From: an uncultured Flavobacteriaceae bacterium
GTDB lineage: Bacteria; Bacteroidota; Bacteroidia; Flavobacteriales; Flavobacteriaceae
Assembly (NCBI GenBank): GCA_947494715.1
Contig: CANLWG010000010.1
Coordinates: 124,001-188,000 of the forward strand
DNA length: 64,000 nt
Direction: 5' to 3'
Shown one piece after another: positions 36,447-44,885 of this stretch (its first letter is position 1; every line of letters starts with the position of its first letter). The position numbers were made by a program, and so were the translations under genes. The notes under the pieces were generated by a model, which was not told where the DNA came from, made no database searches, and saw nothing but the letters and a program-made list of their open reading frames with translations.

Positions 36447-36454
36447 TACTTTCG
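36447..36454 (+). promoter_or_regulatory. Predicted -7 promoter box for the M23 peptidase
   Basis: TACTTTCG matches TAnnTTTG at 7 of 8 positions and lies 18 bp upstream of the M23 peptidase ATG. Confidence 0.3.
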
Positions 36455-36472
36455 TACCCACATATTCAAATT

Positions 36473-38164
36473 ATGCGAAAAGTTTTTTTAGGAGTGCTCT
36501 TGCTAAATTATATTACCACATGGGGACAGGAAAATTATCCTAAAGATACTTTTAGATCTCCTTTGGACATTCCCCTTATCTTGGCAGGAACTTTTGGGGA
36601 ATTGCGTTCAAATCATTTTCATGCGGGTATTGATATAAAAACCCAGCAACGACAGGGACTACCCATTTATGCCATTGGGGATGGAAGCGTTACACGTATT
36701 AAAGTATCACATTGGGGGTATGGTAAGGTAATTTATGTGGCACATCCTAACGGATATACTTCAGTTTATGGGCATCTCCGAAAATTTTCTCCCAGTTTGG
36801 AGGAATACATCAAAAAAATACAATACCAAAAAAGATCCTACGAAGTGGAAGTGTTCCCGGATTATGGAGAATTAAAGGTAGAGAAAGGGGAAGTAATCGC
36901 CTATAGCGGTAATACCGGAGGGTCTTCCGGGCCCCACTTACATTTCGAGATACGGAGCAGCATCTCGGAAAAACCCACTAATCCCTTATTATATGGTTAC
37001 GAGGTAAGGGATGCTACCAACCCTACATTGTTAAAACTTTATGGGTATCCACTCTCTAAAGATGCAATAGTCAACCAAAGCAAAAACAAAGTACAAATCA
37101 ATTTTTCAAAGCAAAAGGACGGTACTTTTCTTGCGGATAAGGTTCTGGCGGCCGGTACTATTGGTTTTGGTTTTATTGGATATGACAGGCAAGATATGGC
37201 CGCCAATAAAAATGGGGTGTACTCTGTTCAACAATTGGTAAATGGAAAGATTTATTCAGACTATAATTTTGAGAAATTCTCATTTTCCGAAACGCGATAC
37301 ATAAATACATTGATCGACTACGACCATTTCGGAAAATACAAACAACGTATTCAAAAATGTTTTAGGTCCCCAGGTAATAGACTTAGCATATATAATACAA
37401 TATATAACGATGGAAAGATTGTAGTTAGGGAAGGCCTAAGTTATAAAATTGAGTTGCTAATCAAGGATTTAGAAGGTAACCTAGCTAAATTACTAATTCC
37501 GGTAGAAGGCAAAAGGGAAACGGTCAAAAAGGAAAAGGAGGTAAAAAAGACCGATTATTATGTCATCGCCAAAAAACCTAATAATTATGATTTGGGAGCG
37601 GCAAAGGTTTATTTTCCGTCGAACACCTTTTATGAAGATTTTTATTTGGACTTGGAAAAAGGTGAGGATACAGTTAAAATTCACAGCAATGCCGTCCCTG
37701 CCCACCGTAATTTTACAATAACCTTTGATACTTCAAAATATTCCGAAGATGAACGCAAAAAACTGTTTATAGCACGTCTGGATAAGAAACTTAGGCCCAA
37801 TTACACCTCTACCTACAAAAGAGGGAACGTATTTACTGCCAGAACACGAAATTTGGGTACCTACGTCCTGGCCAAGGACACCTTGGCCCCAGTAATCCGC
37901 ACTAAAAATTTTAAAGAGAAGCAGTGGCTCAACAACTACCGTTATCTAAGTCTGTACATTGCTGACGACCTCAGTGGTGTCGATTCATATTCGGCCACCT
38001 TGAACGGTGAATGGATCTTAATGGAATATGAGCCCAAAACCAAAACCCTTACTTATAACTTTGATGATGTTATTTTGGACAAAAAGCAATGTGAGCTAAA
38101 GGTTGTGGTTACCGATAATGTCGGAAATAGCAATACCCTATCCACAATTTTTTATAGAAAATAA
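36473..38164 (+). CDS. M23 family metallopeptidase (LytM domain)
   Basis: A 563-residue secreted protein with a short signal peptide (ending TWGQ). The LytM/M23 catalytic domain occupies residues about 35-180: metal-ligand pattern HFHAGIDI (H and D) near 50 and the HLHFE motif near 160, with GNTGGSSGPH between. Such peptidases cut peptidoglycan cross-bridges or regulate amidases. The long C-terminal half has beta-rich regions of unknown function. It lies 5 bp upstream of a TonB-dependent receptor, suggesting co-transcription. Confidence 0.9.
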   Translation: MRKVFLGVLLLNYITTWGQENYPKDTFRSPLDIPLILAGTFGELRSNHFHAGIDIKTQQRQGLPIYAIGDGSVTRIKVSHWGYGKVIYVAHPNGYTSVYGHLRKFSPSLEEYIKKIQYQKRSYEVEVFPDYGELKVEKGEVIAYSGNTGGSSGPHLHFEIRSSISEKPTNPLLYGYEVRDATNPTLLKLYGYPLSKDAIVNQSKNKVQINFSKQKDGTFLADKVLAAGTIGFGFIGYDRQDMAANKNGVYSVQQLVNGKIYSDYNFEKFSFSETRYINTLIDYDHFGKYKQRIQKCFRSPGNRLSIYNTIYNDGKIVVREGLSYKIELLIKDLEGNLAKLLIPVEGKRETVKKEKEVKKTDYYVIAKKPNNYDLGAAKVYFPSNTFYEDFYLDLEKGEDTVKIHSNAVPAHRNFTITFDTSKYSEDERKKLFIARLDKKLRPNYTSTYKRGNVFTARTRNLGTYVLAKDTLAPVIRTKNFKEKQWLNNYRYLSLYIADDLSGVDSYSATLNGEWILMEYEPKTKTLTYNFDDVILDKKQCELKVVVTDNVGNSNTLSTIFYRK

Positions 38165-38169
38165 GGGAT

Positions 38170-40638
38170 TTGAAGTGCCTACAGTACATTTTTACCTTGT
38201 TGATACTCTGTCTGGCTATTTTTGCAAATGCGCAAACCGCCACCATTACAGGTGTAATTTTGGACGAAAAGAATGTACCGTTATCCAATGTAAATATTTC
38301 TTCTGGAAGAACCGGTGCATTTTCCGATGCAAACGGGTTTTACTTGCTACAAATCGTTGCGGATGAAAAAACCACGATTACCTTTTCGCATTTAGGACAT
38401 AAAAATGTCATTCTCAAAGATTTGATACTCATCACAAACGAGACATATGAGTTTAATCCTATTATGAAGATGGACGCCATCCAAATAGATGGGATTACCG
38501 TTACCCCTTCCGGTAGGAAAAGTGTGGAAGGCATTGCCATTATATCTCCCCAGGAATTACGAAAAATACCAGGAGCCAATGCCGGAGTAGAAAATATCTT
38601 AAAGCTACTTCCTGGAGTTTCCTCCAATAACGAATTGAGTACGCAATATTCTGTTCGTGGTGGAAATTATGATGAAAATCTGGTCTACATCAATGAGATA
38701 GAAGTATACCGCCCTTTCCTTATTCGATCGGCGCAACAAGAAGGGTTAAGTTTCGTAAATAGTGATATGACAAAGGACGTTAGGTTTTCGCCGGGTGGAT
38801 TTCAAGCAAAATACGGGGACAAATTATCCTCTGTATTGGACATAACCTATAAAAATCCGGTTGCTTTCGGCGCACAATTGGATCTAAGCTTCCTGGGAGC
38901 AAGCGCCGTTGTAGAAACCGTTTCCAAAAACAAAAACTTTACGAGTATCTCCGGTGTTCGTTATCGCAACAATGGCCTTCTCGTAAATAGCCAACAGACC
39001 AATGCCAACTTCAATCCAGTCTTTGCCGATGTGCAGAGCTACATGACCTATAGGTTTTCGAAAAAATTCCAGTTAGGTTTCCTAGGGAACATTTCCCTAA
39101 ACGATTATCAAAATGAACCTTTGAACAGACAGACCAATTTCGGGACCTTGAACGAACCTAGGGCATTGGTAGTCTTCTATCAAGGTAGGGAAAACAATAC
39201 CTATAATACGCAATTGGCCGCCTTAAAAGGTGATTATTTTTTGAATGATAAGGTTAGCCTAAAACTTATTTCATCCATTTATCACACTACCGAAGAAGAA
39301 TACTCCGATGTGGTCGCCCAATATGAACTGGGCGAAGTGGACACTAACCTTGGTAGCGAGACCTTGGGAGAAGTAACCTCATCTAGAGGTTTGGGCTCAC
39401 AAATCAACAGGGCCAGAAATGATTTGGACGCCCTTATTCTAAATATTTCGCATAAGGGTAAATATGCGCATAATGAAAAAGCATTGGAATGGGGCGTTAA
39501 ATACACGCATGAAGATATTAGAGATCAATTGAGGGAATCCGAATTTATAGATTCAGCTGGGTTTTCTATCCGCCCTCCTTTTCCAGAATTCAGCAATAAT
39601 GAGCCCCAGGAACCCTTTACAGCTCCCTTGGTACCCTTTCAGGGTATTAATGCCCGGAACTTCGTAAAGACCAATCGCTTTTCCGGTTTCGTTCAATTTA
39701 GCGACCGGAAAGCATGGAAAGGCAATGACATTTACTATAGTATCGGAATACGCTCGCAGCATTGGACGGTTAGTGGAACCAATGTAGCCAAGGTATCGCA
39801 TACCATTTTTAGCCCAAGGGCGCAATTGGCGATAAAACCCAATTGGGAAAAGGATATGCTTTTTAGACTATCCGGTGGAATATATCAACAACCTCCTTTT
39901 TATAGGGAATTAAGGGATAGTTCGGGTATTGTACGCCCAGAAGTAAAAGCCCAGAAATCGCTACATCTTGTTTTGGGCAACGAATATAGTTTTACCCTTT
40001 GGAACCGACCTTTTACCCTTGTCGGGGAGGCTTACTATAAAAAACTGAACAACGTAAATCCATATACCCTAGAGGATGTTCGTATCCGGTATAGGGCAAA
40101 CAACAGTGCAAAGGCGTACGTCTATGGTGGAGAACTAAGAATGAGTGGCGCTTTTGTGCCAGGAACGGAATCTTGGGTAAGTATAGGCTATCTTAAAACG
40201 GAGGAGAACATAAATGATAGAGGCTATATTTCCAGACCAACGGACCAACGGCTAAAATTGGGGGTTTTGTTCCAAGATTACATCCCTGACATGCCTAACT
40301 TAAGAATGTATTTGAACTTGGTGTACAACACTGGGGTCCCAGGAGGTTCTCCGAGTTACGCCGATCCCTATATTTTTCAGAATAGATTAAGAGATTATAG
40401 AAGGGCGGATCTGGGAATTTCCCATATTTTTGTAAACAGGGATAAAAGATACCCAAAAGACCATTGGTTACATAGTTTTAAGGAGTTAAGTGTAGGGTTT
40501 GAAGTATTTAACCTTTTTAACAACCAAAATTCAATTACCAATACCTGGGTCAGGGATGTGGACAGTAAACAGCAGTTTGCCGTGCCAAATTTTATGACCG
40601 CACGGGTTTTGAACCTGCGTCTTAGTATGGGCTTTTAA
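38170..40638 (+). CDS. TonB-dependent receptor with carboxypeptidase-like N-domain
   Basis: An 822-residue outer-membrane receptor. It begins with a signal peptide (ending FANAQ), a CarboxypepD_reg-like domain (TGVILDEKNVPLSNVNI) and then a plug (PGVSSNNELSTQYSVRGGN) before the beta-barrel with repeated amphipathic strands and terminal aromatic residue (MGF). It is a TTG start at 38170, 5 bp after the M23 stop. No SusD partner accompanies it, so it is not an obvious polysaccharide-utilisation locus; the substrate is unknown. Confidence 0.92.
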   Translation: MKCLQYIFTLLILCLAIFANAQTATITGVILDEKNVPLSNVNISSGRTGAFSDANGFYLLQIVADEKTTITFSHLGHKNVILKDLILITNETYEFNPIMKMDAIQIDGITVTPSGRKSVEGIAIISPQELRKIPGANAGVENILKLLPGVSSNNELSTQYSVRGGNYDENLVYINEIEVYRPFLIRSAQQEGLSFVNSDMTKDVRFSPGGFQAKYGDKLSSVLDITYKNPVAFGAQLDLSFLGASAVVETVSKNKNFTSISGVRYRNNGLLVNSQQTNANFNPVFADVQSYMTYRFSKKFQLGFLGNISLNDYQNEPLNRQTNFGTLNEPRALVVFYQGRENNTYNTQLAALKGDYFLNDKVSLKLISSIYHTTEEEYSDVVAQYELGEVDTNLGSETLGEVTSSRGLGSQINRARNDLDALILNISHKGKYAHNEKALEWGVKYTHEDIRDQLRESEFIDSAGFSIRPPFPEFSNNEPQEPFTAPLVPFQGINARNFVKTNRFSGFVQFSDRKAWKGNDIYYSIGIRSQHWTVSGTNVAKVSHTIFSPRAQLAIKPNWEKDMLFRLSGGIYQQPPFYRELRDSSGIVRPEVKAQKSLHLVLGNEYSFTLWNRPFTLVGEAYYKKLNNVNPYTLEDVRIRYRANNSAKAYVYGGELRMSGAFVPGTESWVSIGYLKTEENINDRGYISRPTDQRLKLGVLFQDYIPDMPNLRMYLNLVYNTGVPGGSPSYADPYIFQNRLRDYRRADLGISHIFVNRDKRYPKDHWLHSFKELSVGFEVFNLFNNQNSITNTWVRDVDSKQQFAVPNFMTARVLNLRLSMGF

Positions 40639-40684
40639 CCACTGTTGCAGATTGCCGAATGATTGTGAAACATATTTCTGATTT

Positions 40685-41344
40685 ATGAGGAACGTCCTTT
40701 TTTCTATACTATTTCTGGCTTCCACCTTTTTATGTGCTCAAAAAAACATTTATGAGAGCGATAAGTTCGATGCTTTAAGCGATGGGCATCAAGTTCTTGC
40801 CATTGTGCCTTTTCTTACCAAATTGGACTTGAAAGAGGAAATCTCCAGAGACGAGTTGAAGAAACTGGAAGAAAAAGAGGGCTACGCCGTGCAAAATGCC
40901 CTGGAAACCTATTTTTCTCAAAGAAAGAAAAAGAAAAAGTTTTCCGTAGAGTTTCAAAACATAAAAAATACCAATGCCCTATTGGCCCAAAACAGCATTT
41001 CCTATAATAATATAGACGTATATACCACTAAACAATTAAGCGAATTACTTGGCGTGGATGGTATTATTAGCGGGAGTCTGGATCTGAATATATTGCTTTC
41101 CAAGGGCATACCCGAAGAATTCAGCTTGATAGATTACTTTTTAGGCGATGCCAATTATGGAAGGATAGGTGTAAAGATAAGCGATGGCGGAACGGGTAAG
41201 TTGTTGTGGAAATATGAAAAAAAGATCAATAAAAAATCAGGGAAAAATACCAATGACCTTATTGACAGGATGATGAAGTTGGCAGCTCGAAAGTTCCCAT
41301 ATGATCGTGAAAAAAGAAGGGATAGAAAAAAGGACAAAAACTAA
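40685..41344 (+). CDS. Secreted protein of unknown function
   Basis: A 219-residue protein with an N-terminal signal peptide (ending LCAQ). It contains the segment QLSELLGVDGIISGSLDLNILL and ends in a strongly basic tail (REKRRDRKKDKN). The pattern (VLAIVPF near the start, then a VDGIISG segment) resembles periplasmic or outer-membrane assembly proteins of the CsgG/GNA1162-like group, but I do not recognise a family with confidence. It overlaps the convergent cysteine desulfurase gene by 4 bp at its 3' end. Confidence 0.7.
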   Translation: MRNVLFSILFLASTFLCAQKNIYESDKFDALSDGHQVLAIVPFLTKLDLKEEISRDELKKLEEKEGYAVQNALETYFSQRKKKKKFSVEFQNIKNTNALLAQNSISYNNIDVYTTKQLSELLGVDGIISGSLDLNILLSKGIPEEFSLIDYFLGDANYGRIGVKISDGGTGKLLWKYEKKINKKSGKNTNDLIDRMMKLAARKFPYDREKRRDRKKDKN

Positions 41345-42489
41345 CTCGCAATAAAGTCCTTCAAAACTTGAATCGCATAATCCAACTCTTCCCTGGTATT
41401 GTATTTTGAAAACGAAAAGCGAAGCGAAGGCTTCTTCAACTCCTCTTCTGGCAATATTTCCGAAAGCACATGGGATCCCATATCGCTACCGGATTGGCAC
41501 GCACTACCTTTGGAACAGGCGATACCTTTAATATCCAGATGAAACAGCAACAGCATGGCTTTCTGGGAATCAATAGGTAAACGCACACTGACCAATGTAT
41601 AGGTACTTTTTTCCAAATCCCCGGAATGACCATTGAACTGAATCCCTGGGATTTCCCGTTTTATGTTTTCCAGGAAGTATTTTTTTAATCCGGTTACATA
41701 AGCTTGTTCCTTTTCCAAATTATCGTAGGCAGAAACAAATGATTCCTCCAGTCCAACGATATTATGAAAAGATTCCGTCCCGGCCCTAAAGCCCCGTTCT
41801 TGGGAACCACCTGAAATCAGAGGCTTTAAACCGGAGTTTTTACGTATAAATGCAAAGCCGGTACCCTTTGGACCATGAAACTTATGTGCTGCAGCGGTAA
41901 GGAAATCAACTTGGATTTCCTGAACGTCCCAAGGATAGTGACCAATGGATTGCACCGTATCCGAATGAAAAAAGGCATTGTGATCCTTGCATAGACTACA
42001 AATCTCCGCAATGGCTATCTTATTGCCAATTTCATTGTTTACATGCATAAGGCTTACCAATTTTTTAGCATCGTCCTCCTTCAAAAGTTCCTTCAAATGC
42101 AAAAGCTTAGGATTGCCCTTTTCATCCAAATCAACAAATCGAAGTTTTATTCCCTCCTGACTCTCCAAATCCTGGGCAGTATGGAGTACCGCGTGGTGCT
42201 CTATCTTGGAGGTAATAATGGTGGTAACCCCCAAATCGCGAACTGCACTGCGCAAGATCATATTGTCCGCCTCAGTTCCCCCAGATGTAAAAATGATTTC
42301 CGATGGATGCGCGTTCATGTATTTGGCAATGGTTTTTCGGGCACTTTCCACTACCGTTTTGGCAGACCTTCCAAAGCTATGTGTAGAAGATGGGTTTCCA
42401 TAAAATTGGGTCAACGCCTCTTGCATTTTATGAATTACATTGCTTCTTACCTGGGTAGTGGCCGCATTGTCCAGATACACTTTTTCCAT
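41341..42489 (-). CDS. Cysteine desulfurase (NifS/IscS-like)
   Basis: A 382-residue PLP enzyme that takes sulfur from cysteine for Fe-S cluster and thio-cofactor synthesis. The Schiff-base lysine lies in AAHKFHGPKG (near 203), and the catalytic Cys in GSACQSGSD (near 328); the long Cys loop and N-terminal YLDNAATTQV are typical of class I NifS/IscS. No scaffold genes lie next to it, so the physiological partner is unclear. Its stop overlaps the convergent secreted-protein gene by 4 bp. Confidence 0.94.
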   Translation of the reverse strand: MEKVYLDNAATTQVRSNVIHKMQEALTQFYGNPSSTHSFGRSAKTVVESARKTIAKYMNAHPSEIIFTSGGTEADNMILRSAVRDLGVTTIITSKIEHHAVLHTAQDLESQEGIKLRFVDLDEKGNPKLLHLKELLKEDDAKKLVSLMHVNNEIGNKIAIAEICSLCKDHNAFFHSDTVQSIGHYPWDVQEIQVDFLTAAAHKFHGPKGTGFAFIRKNSGLKPLISGGSQERGFRAGTESFHNIVGLEESFVSAYDNLEKEQAYVTGLKKYFLENIKREIPGIQFNGHSGDLEKSTYTLVSVRLPIDSQKAMLLLFHLDIKGIACSKGSACQSGSDMGSHVLSEILPEEELKKPSLRFSFSKYNTREELDYAIQVLKDFIAS

Positions 42490-42515
42490 TAAAAATCTAT
42501 TTGGATTAAACTTGC

Positions 42516-42523
42516 CAAAATTA
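42516..42523 (-). promoter_or_regulatory. Predicted -7 promoter box for cysteine desulfurase
   Basis: On the minus strand TAATTTTG matches TAnnTTTG, 26 bp upstream of the ATG at 42489. A TTTG further upstream could be the -33 box, at a spacing longer than usual. Confidence 0.4.
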
Positions 42524-42579
42524 ACCGATTTAAAGTTAATTTCTAGTCAAAGTGGAACAAACTTATGACATATTTCATT

Positions 42580-42587
42580 TACATTTG
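42580..42587 (+). promoter_or_regulatory. Predicted -7 box abutting a start codon
   Basis: TACATTTG matches TAnnTTTG and ends only 4 nt before the ATG at 42592, so transcription would start at or near the A of the start codon, implying a leaderless mRNA. Confidence 0.45.
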
Positions 42588-42591
42588 AACC

Positions 42592-43089
42592 ATGAAACAA
42601 GTATTATACCTTGGCTTTCTTGCCTTGTTGGTATCCTGTAATGATGGTGATCTTTCAATTGAGACCATAGATTTTGATAGTGTGGACCTAGAGACATGTG
42701 AAAGCACAGTGACCACGGGAAGTACAATTTTTTTTAAGATAAATGATGACGAGGCCTTAATACTTACTCTACAAAGCGGAGTTCTAAAGAATGAGGTTTC
42801 GGAGGGCGAAATCGAGAGCACCGTACCTGGACAATCACAATTGGTATACCGCATTTTTTCCGATCAGGTCCCCAAGAATTATTTTTGCGATGCAATACCT
42901 CCCATAGAACCTATGGTAACCGAAGAAATCGAAGCAGAGAGCGGAAGTGTTTTTATTTCAACTGTAGCTTTAGATACTGAAACTTTTGAACATACCATAC
43001 GCTTGGACAATGTATCTTTTATAACCGGCACCGATGAGAGAATTACGGATCTAAGGGTCAACGAATTTGGTACGGTCACCACAAAATAG
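42592..43089 (+). CDS. Putative lipoprotein of unknown function
   Basis: A 165-residue protein with a lipobox Cys near residue 16 (LLVSCNDG). The mature part is acidic and beta-rich (SGSVFISTVALDTETFEHTI) with two further Cys that could form a disulfide. I do not recognise a family. It is convergent with the Smr-domain gene, and its predicted promoter sits directly against the start codon. Confidence 0.75.
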   Translation: MKQVLYLGFLALLVSCNDGDLSIETIDFDSVDLETCESTVTTGSTIFFKINDDEALILTLQSGVLKNEVSEGEIESTVPGQSQLVYRIFSDQVPKNYFCDAIPPIEPMVTEEIEAESGSVFISTVALDTETFEHTIRLDNVSFITGTDERITDLRVNEFGTVTTK

Positions 43090-43101
43090 TGAGTAGTTTC
43101 A

Positions 43102-43647
43102 TTACTGGGGATTTTGTAAAATGTAAACCTCTGTTGCACCCAAACCGTATTTCTGATAGTCCGCATCGTAATACTTTACGTTTTCATAGCGCCCAAATAG
43201 ATAATTAAGCTCTTCCCGTAATACCCCCTCTCCTACCCCATGAATAAAGACTACCTTTTGGATTCGGTTGCGTATCGCGAATTCCAGTTGACGTTTGGCG
43301 GCATCCATTTGTAGATTCAATATTTCATGATTGGTCATGCCCTTGAATGATCTAACCAACTGATTTATATGCAGATCCACTTCCATTTTTGGCGCATTCC
43401 GTTCTTTGGGCTTTGAGGTTTTTCGCGCCGGTTTTTTAGGAAGCTCTTTTTCTGCCTTCACTCGGGTCACCTCATCATTGGATACTGTAATTCTACCTGA
43501 AACCTTTACCAGTTCTTTGGGGGTAAAACGAAAGGAAAAACCATCCTTGTCCTCAATAGTAATTTCATTGGTAGCCATACTTACAATGACTCCGCGGATA
43601 GTATCATCAAGAGCTTCTACAACATCGCCAACAGCAAAATCCTCCAT
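43102..43647 (-). CDS. Smr-domain protein (DUF2027 type)
   Basis: A 181-residue protein with an N-terminal small beta domain (DUF2027-like, FAVGDVVEALDD), a Lys/Pro-rich linker and a C-terminal Smr domain. The Smr hallmarks are VDLHINQL near 90 and HGVGEGVLREEL near 139. Smr domains nick branched DNA or process RNA; in Bacteroidota stand-alone forms have no defined role. It is convergent with the 42.6-kb lipoprotein. Confidence 0.9.
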   Translation of the reverse strand: MEDFAVGDVVEALDDTIRGVIVSMATNEITIEDKDGFSFRFTPKELVKVSGRITVSNDEVTRVKAEKELPKKPARKTSKPKERNAPKMEVDLHINQLVRSFKGMTNHEILNLQMDAAKRQLEFAIRNRIQKVVFIHGVGEGVLREELNYLFGRYENVKYYDADYQKYGLGATEVYILQNPQ

Positions 43648-43709
43648 GTTTTTATTTTATTATACCCAAAAATAATGGTATTTTTCAAGTGAAAAATCAA
43701 TTTTAAGAG

Positions 43710-44015
43710 ATGAATCTTTTTTTAGCCATGTTACCCTTAGGTATCAAGGATTATATGCTCCCCTGTTTTAGCAAGCAGATTCTGGGCGTAGATTGTCCGG
43801 GTTGTGGATTGCAACGTTCAGTAGTTTTTTTGTTTCAAGGCGATTTTATCGCTGCGTTCCATATGTATCCTGCCATTTATACGATTGTTCCCTTACTGGG
43901 CTTTTTATTGGCCGATGTCTTTTTTAAAATCCGCTATGTCAATAAGATTGTCATTGTACTTATGATGTTAAGCGTGGGTCTTATCCTTGGCAATTATATC
44001 CTAAAATTTATCTAA
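43710..44015 (+). CDS. DUF2752 membrane protein
   Basis: A 101-residue inner-membrane protein with the family motif CPGCGLQRSVVFLFQGDF (CPxCGxxR) near residue 30 and two following hydrophobic helices. The function of DUF2752 is unknown; the conserved Cys pair hints at metal binding or disulfide chemistry at the membrane. It directly precedes two CCC-motif membrane proteins, a grouping seen in other Bacteroidota. Confidence 0.87.
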   Translation: MNLFLAMLPLGIKDYMLPCFSKQILGVDCPGCGLQRSVVFLFQGDFIAAFHMYPAIYTIVPLLGFLLADVFFKIRYVNKIVIVLMMLSVGLILGNYILKFI

Positions 44016-44031
44016 CTAAACCTTTATTATT

Positions 44032-44367
44032 ATGGAACAACAAAAATTACCTAATGTAACCATAGCTTTGGTATTGGGCATCATATCCTTTCTCTGTTGC
44101 TTTTGCAGCTCCGGTATCGGTGGACTCATTATGTCCGGAATCGCATTTTTCCTTACTAAAAAGGATGAGGGCATTTATAAGGAAAATCCCGAGAACTATT
44201 CTAATTTTAGTCAACTCAAAACGGCCAAGACCGTTGCCATTATTGGTTTGGTGTTAGGTGCCGTTACTTTGATATATACTATTTATTCCATTTCGCAAAT
44301 GGGTGGCATAGAGGGCTATATGGAGAAGGTAAGGGAAATGATGGAACAATACGGAATAGAGGAATAG
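44032..44367 (+). CDS. CCC-motif membrane protein, copy 1
   Basis: A 111-residue protein with two membrane helices. A Cys-rich stretch (FLCCFCSSGIGG) near residue 20 and a second hydrophobic helix near 65-90 match the CCC-motif family. It follows the DUF2752 gene by 16 bp and is followed by a paralogue after 13 bp, so the three form a probable operon. No function is known. Confidence 0.82.
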   Translation: MEQQKLPNVTIALVLGIISFLCCFCSSGIGGLIMSGIAFFLTKKDEGIYKENPENYSNFSQLKTAKTVAIIGLVLGAVTLIYTIYSISQMGGIEGYMEKVREMMEQYGIEE

Positions 44368-44380
44368 CAAAAAGTATATT

Positions 44381-44692
44381 ATGAGTCAAAATCCATTACC
44401 TGGGGCAAGTAATGCCCTTACCATGGGTATCATATCCCTGGTAGGAGCATTCATTTGCTGTGGTCCCTTTGCCATCATTTTCAGTATCATCGGTCTTAGC
44501 AGTGCCAAAAAAGCGGAAAAGTTGTATATGGCCAATCCGGATATGTATTCCGGTTATGAGAATGTAAAGACCGGTAGAATTCTATCATACATCGGGATGG
44601 CCGTTGCGCTAATCTATCTAATTTTTATCATCCTTTATTTTGGGGCGATAATTGCCTTTATAGGAACGGACGGATTTGGCTCCGGACTTTAG
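44381..44692 (+). CDS. CCC-motif membrane protein, copy 2
   Basis: A 103-residue paralogue of the previous gene, with a shorter Cys stretch (ICCGPFAI) near residue 26 and the same KKAEKLYMANPDMYSGYENVK-type loop shared by both copies (the core KxxxxYxxNPxxYS). It is likely the third gene of the DUF2752 unit. The large inverted-repeat element begins 16 bp downstream. Confidence 0.82.
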   Translation: MSQNPLPGASNALTMGIISLVGAFICCGPFAIIFSIIGLSSAKKAEKLYMANPDMYSGYENVKTGRILSYIGMAVALIYLIFIILYFGAIIAFIGTDGFGSGL

Positions 44693-44707
44693 GGTAAGAA
44701 AATACTA

Positions 44708-44885
44708 AAAAACGTGTTTAAAAAGTGGCCAGACATGTCATCCTGAGCGCAGCCTGAATGACTTGGCCGGGGTCAAAGGATTTCGATTTAGATGTTCCTA
44801 AGATTTTCGACTGCGCCTGTCAGCCGACAAAGGCAGGCTCAATGTGACAAATAGCTTAAGCTTTTCACTTTTTAGACACATTTTT
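44708..44885. repeat. 178-bp inverted-repeat element between convergent genes
   Basis: The 20-bp ends 44708-44727 and 44866-44885 are inverted repeats matching at 18 of 20 positions (core TAAAAAGTG). Inside, the ends also carry GTCATCCTGAGC and, in reverse, GTCACATTGAGC, a motif often seen in Bacteroidota intergenic repeats. The right end overlaps the rocD stop codon. It looks like a MITE-like or REP-like element that could also work as a two-way terminator. Confidence 0.7.
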
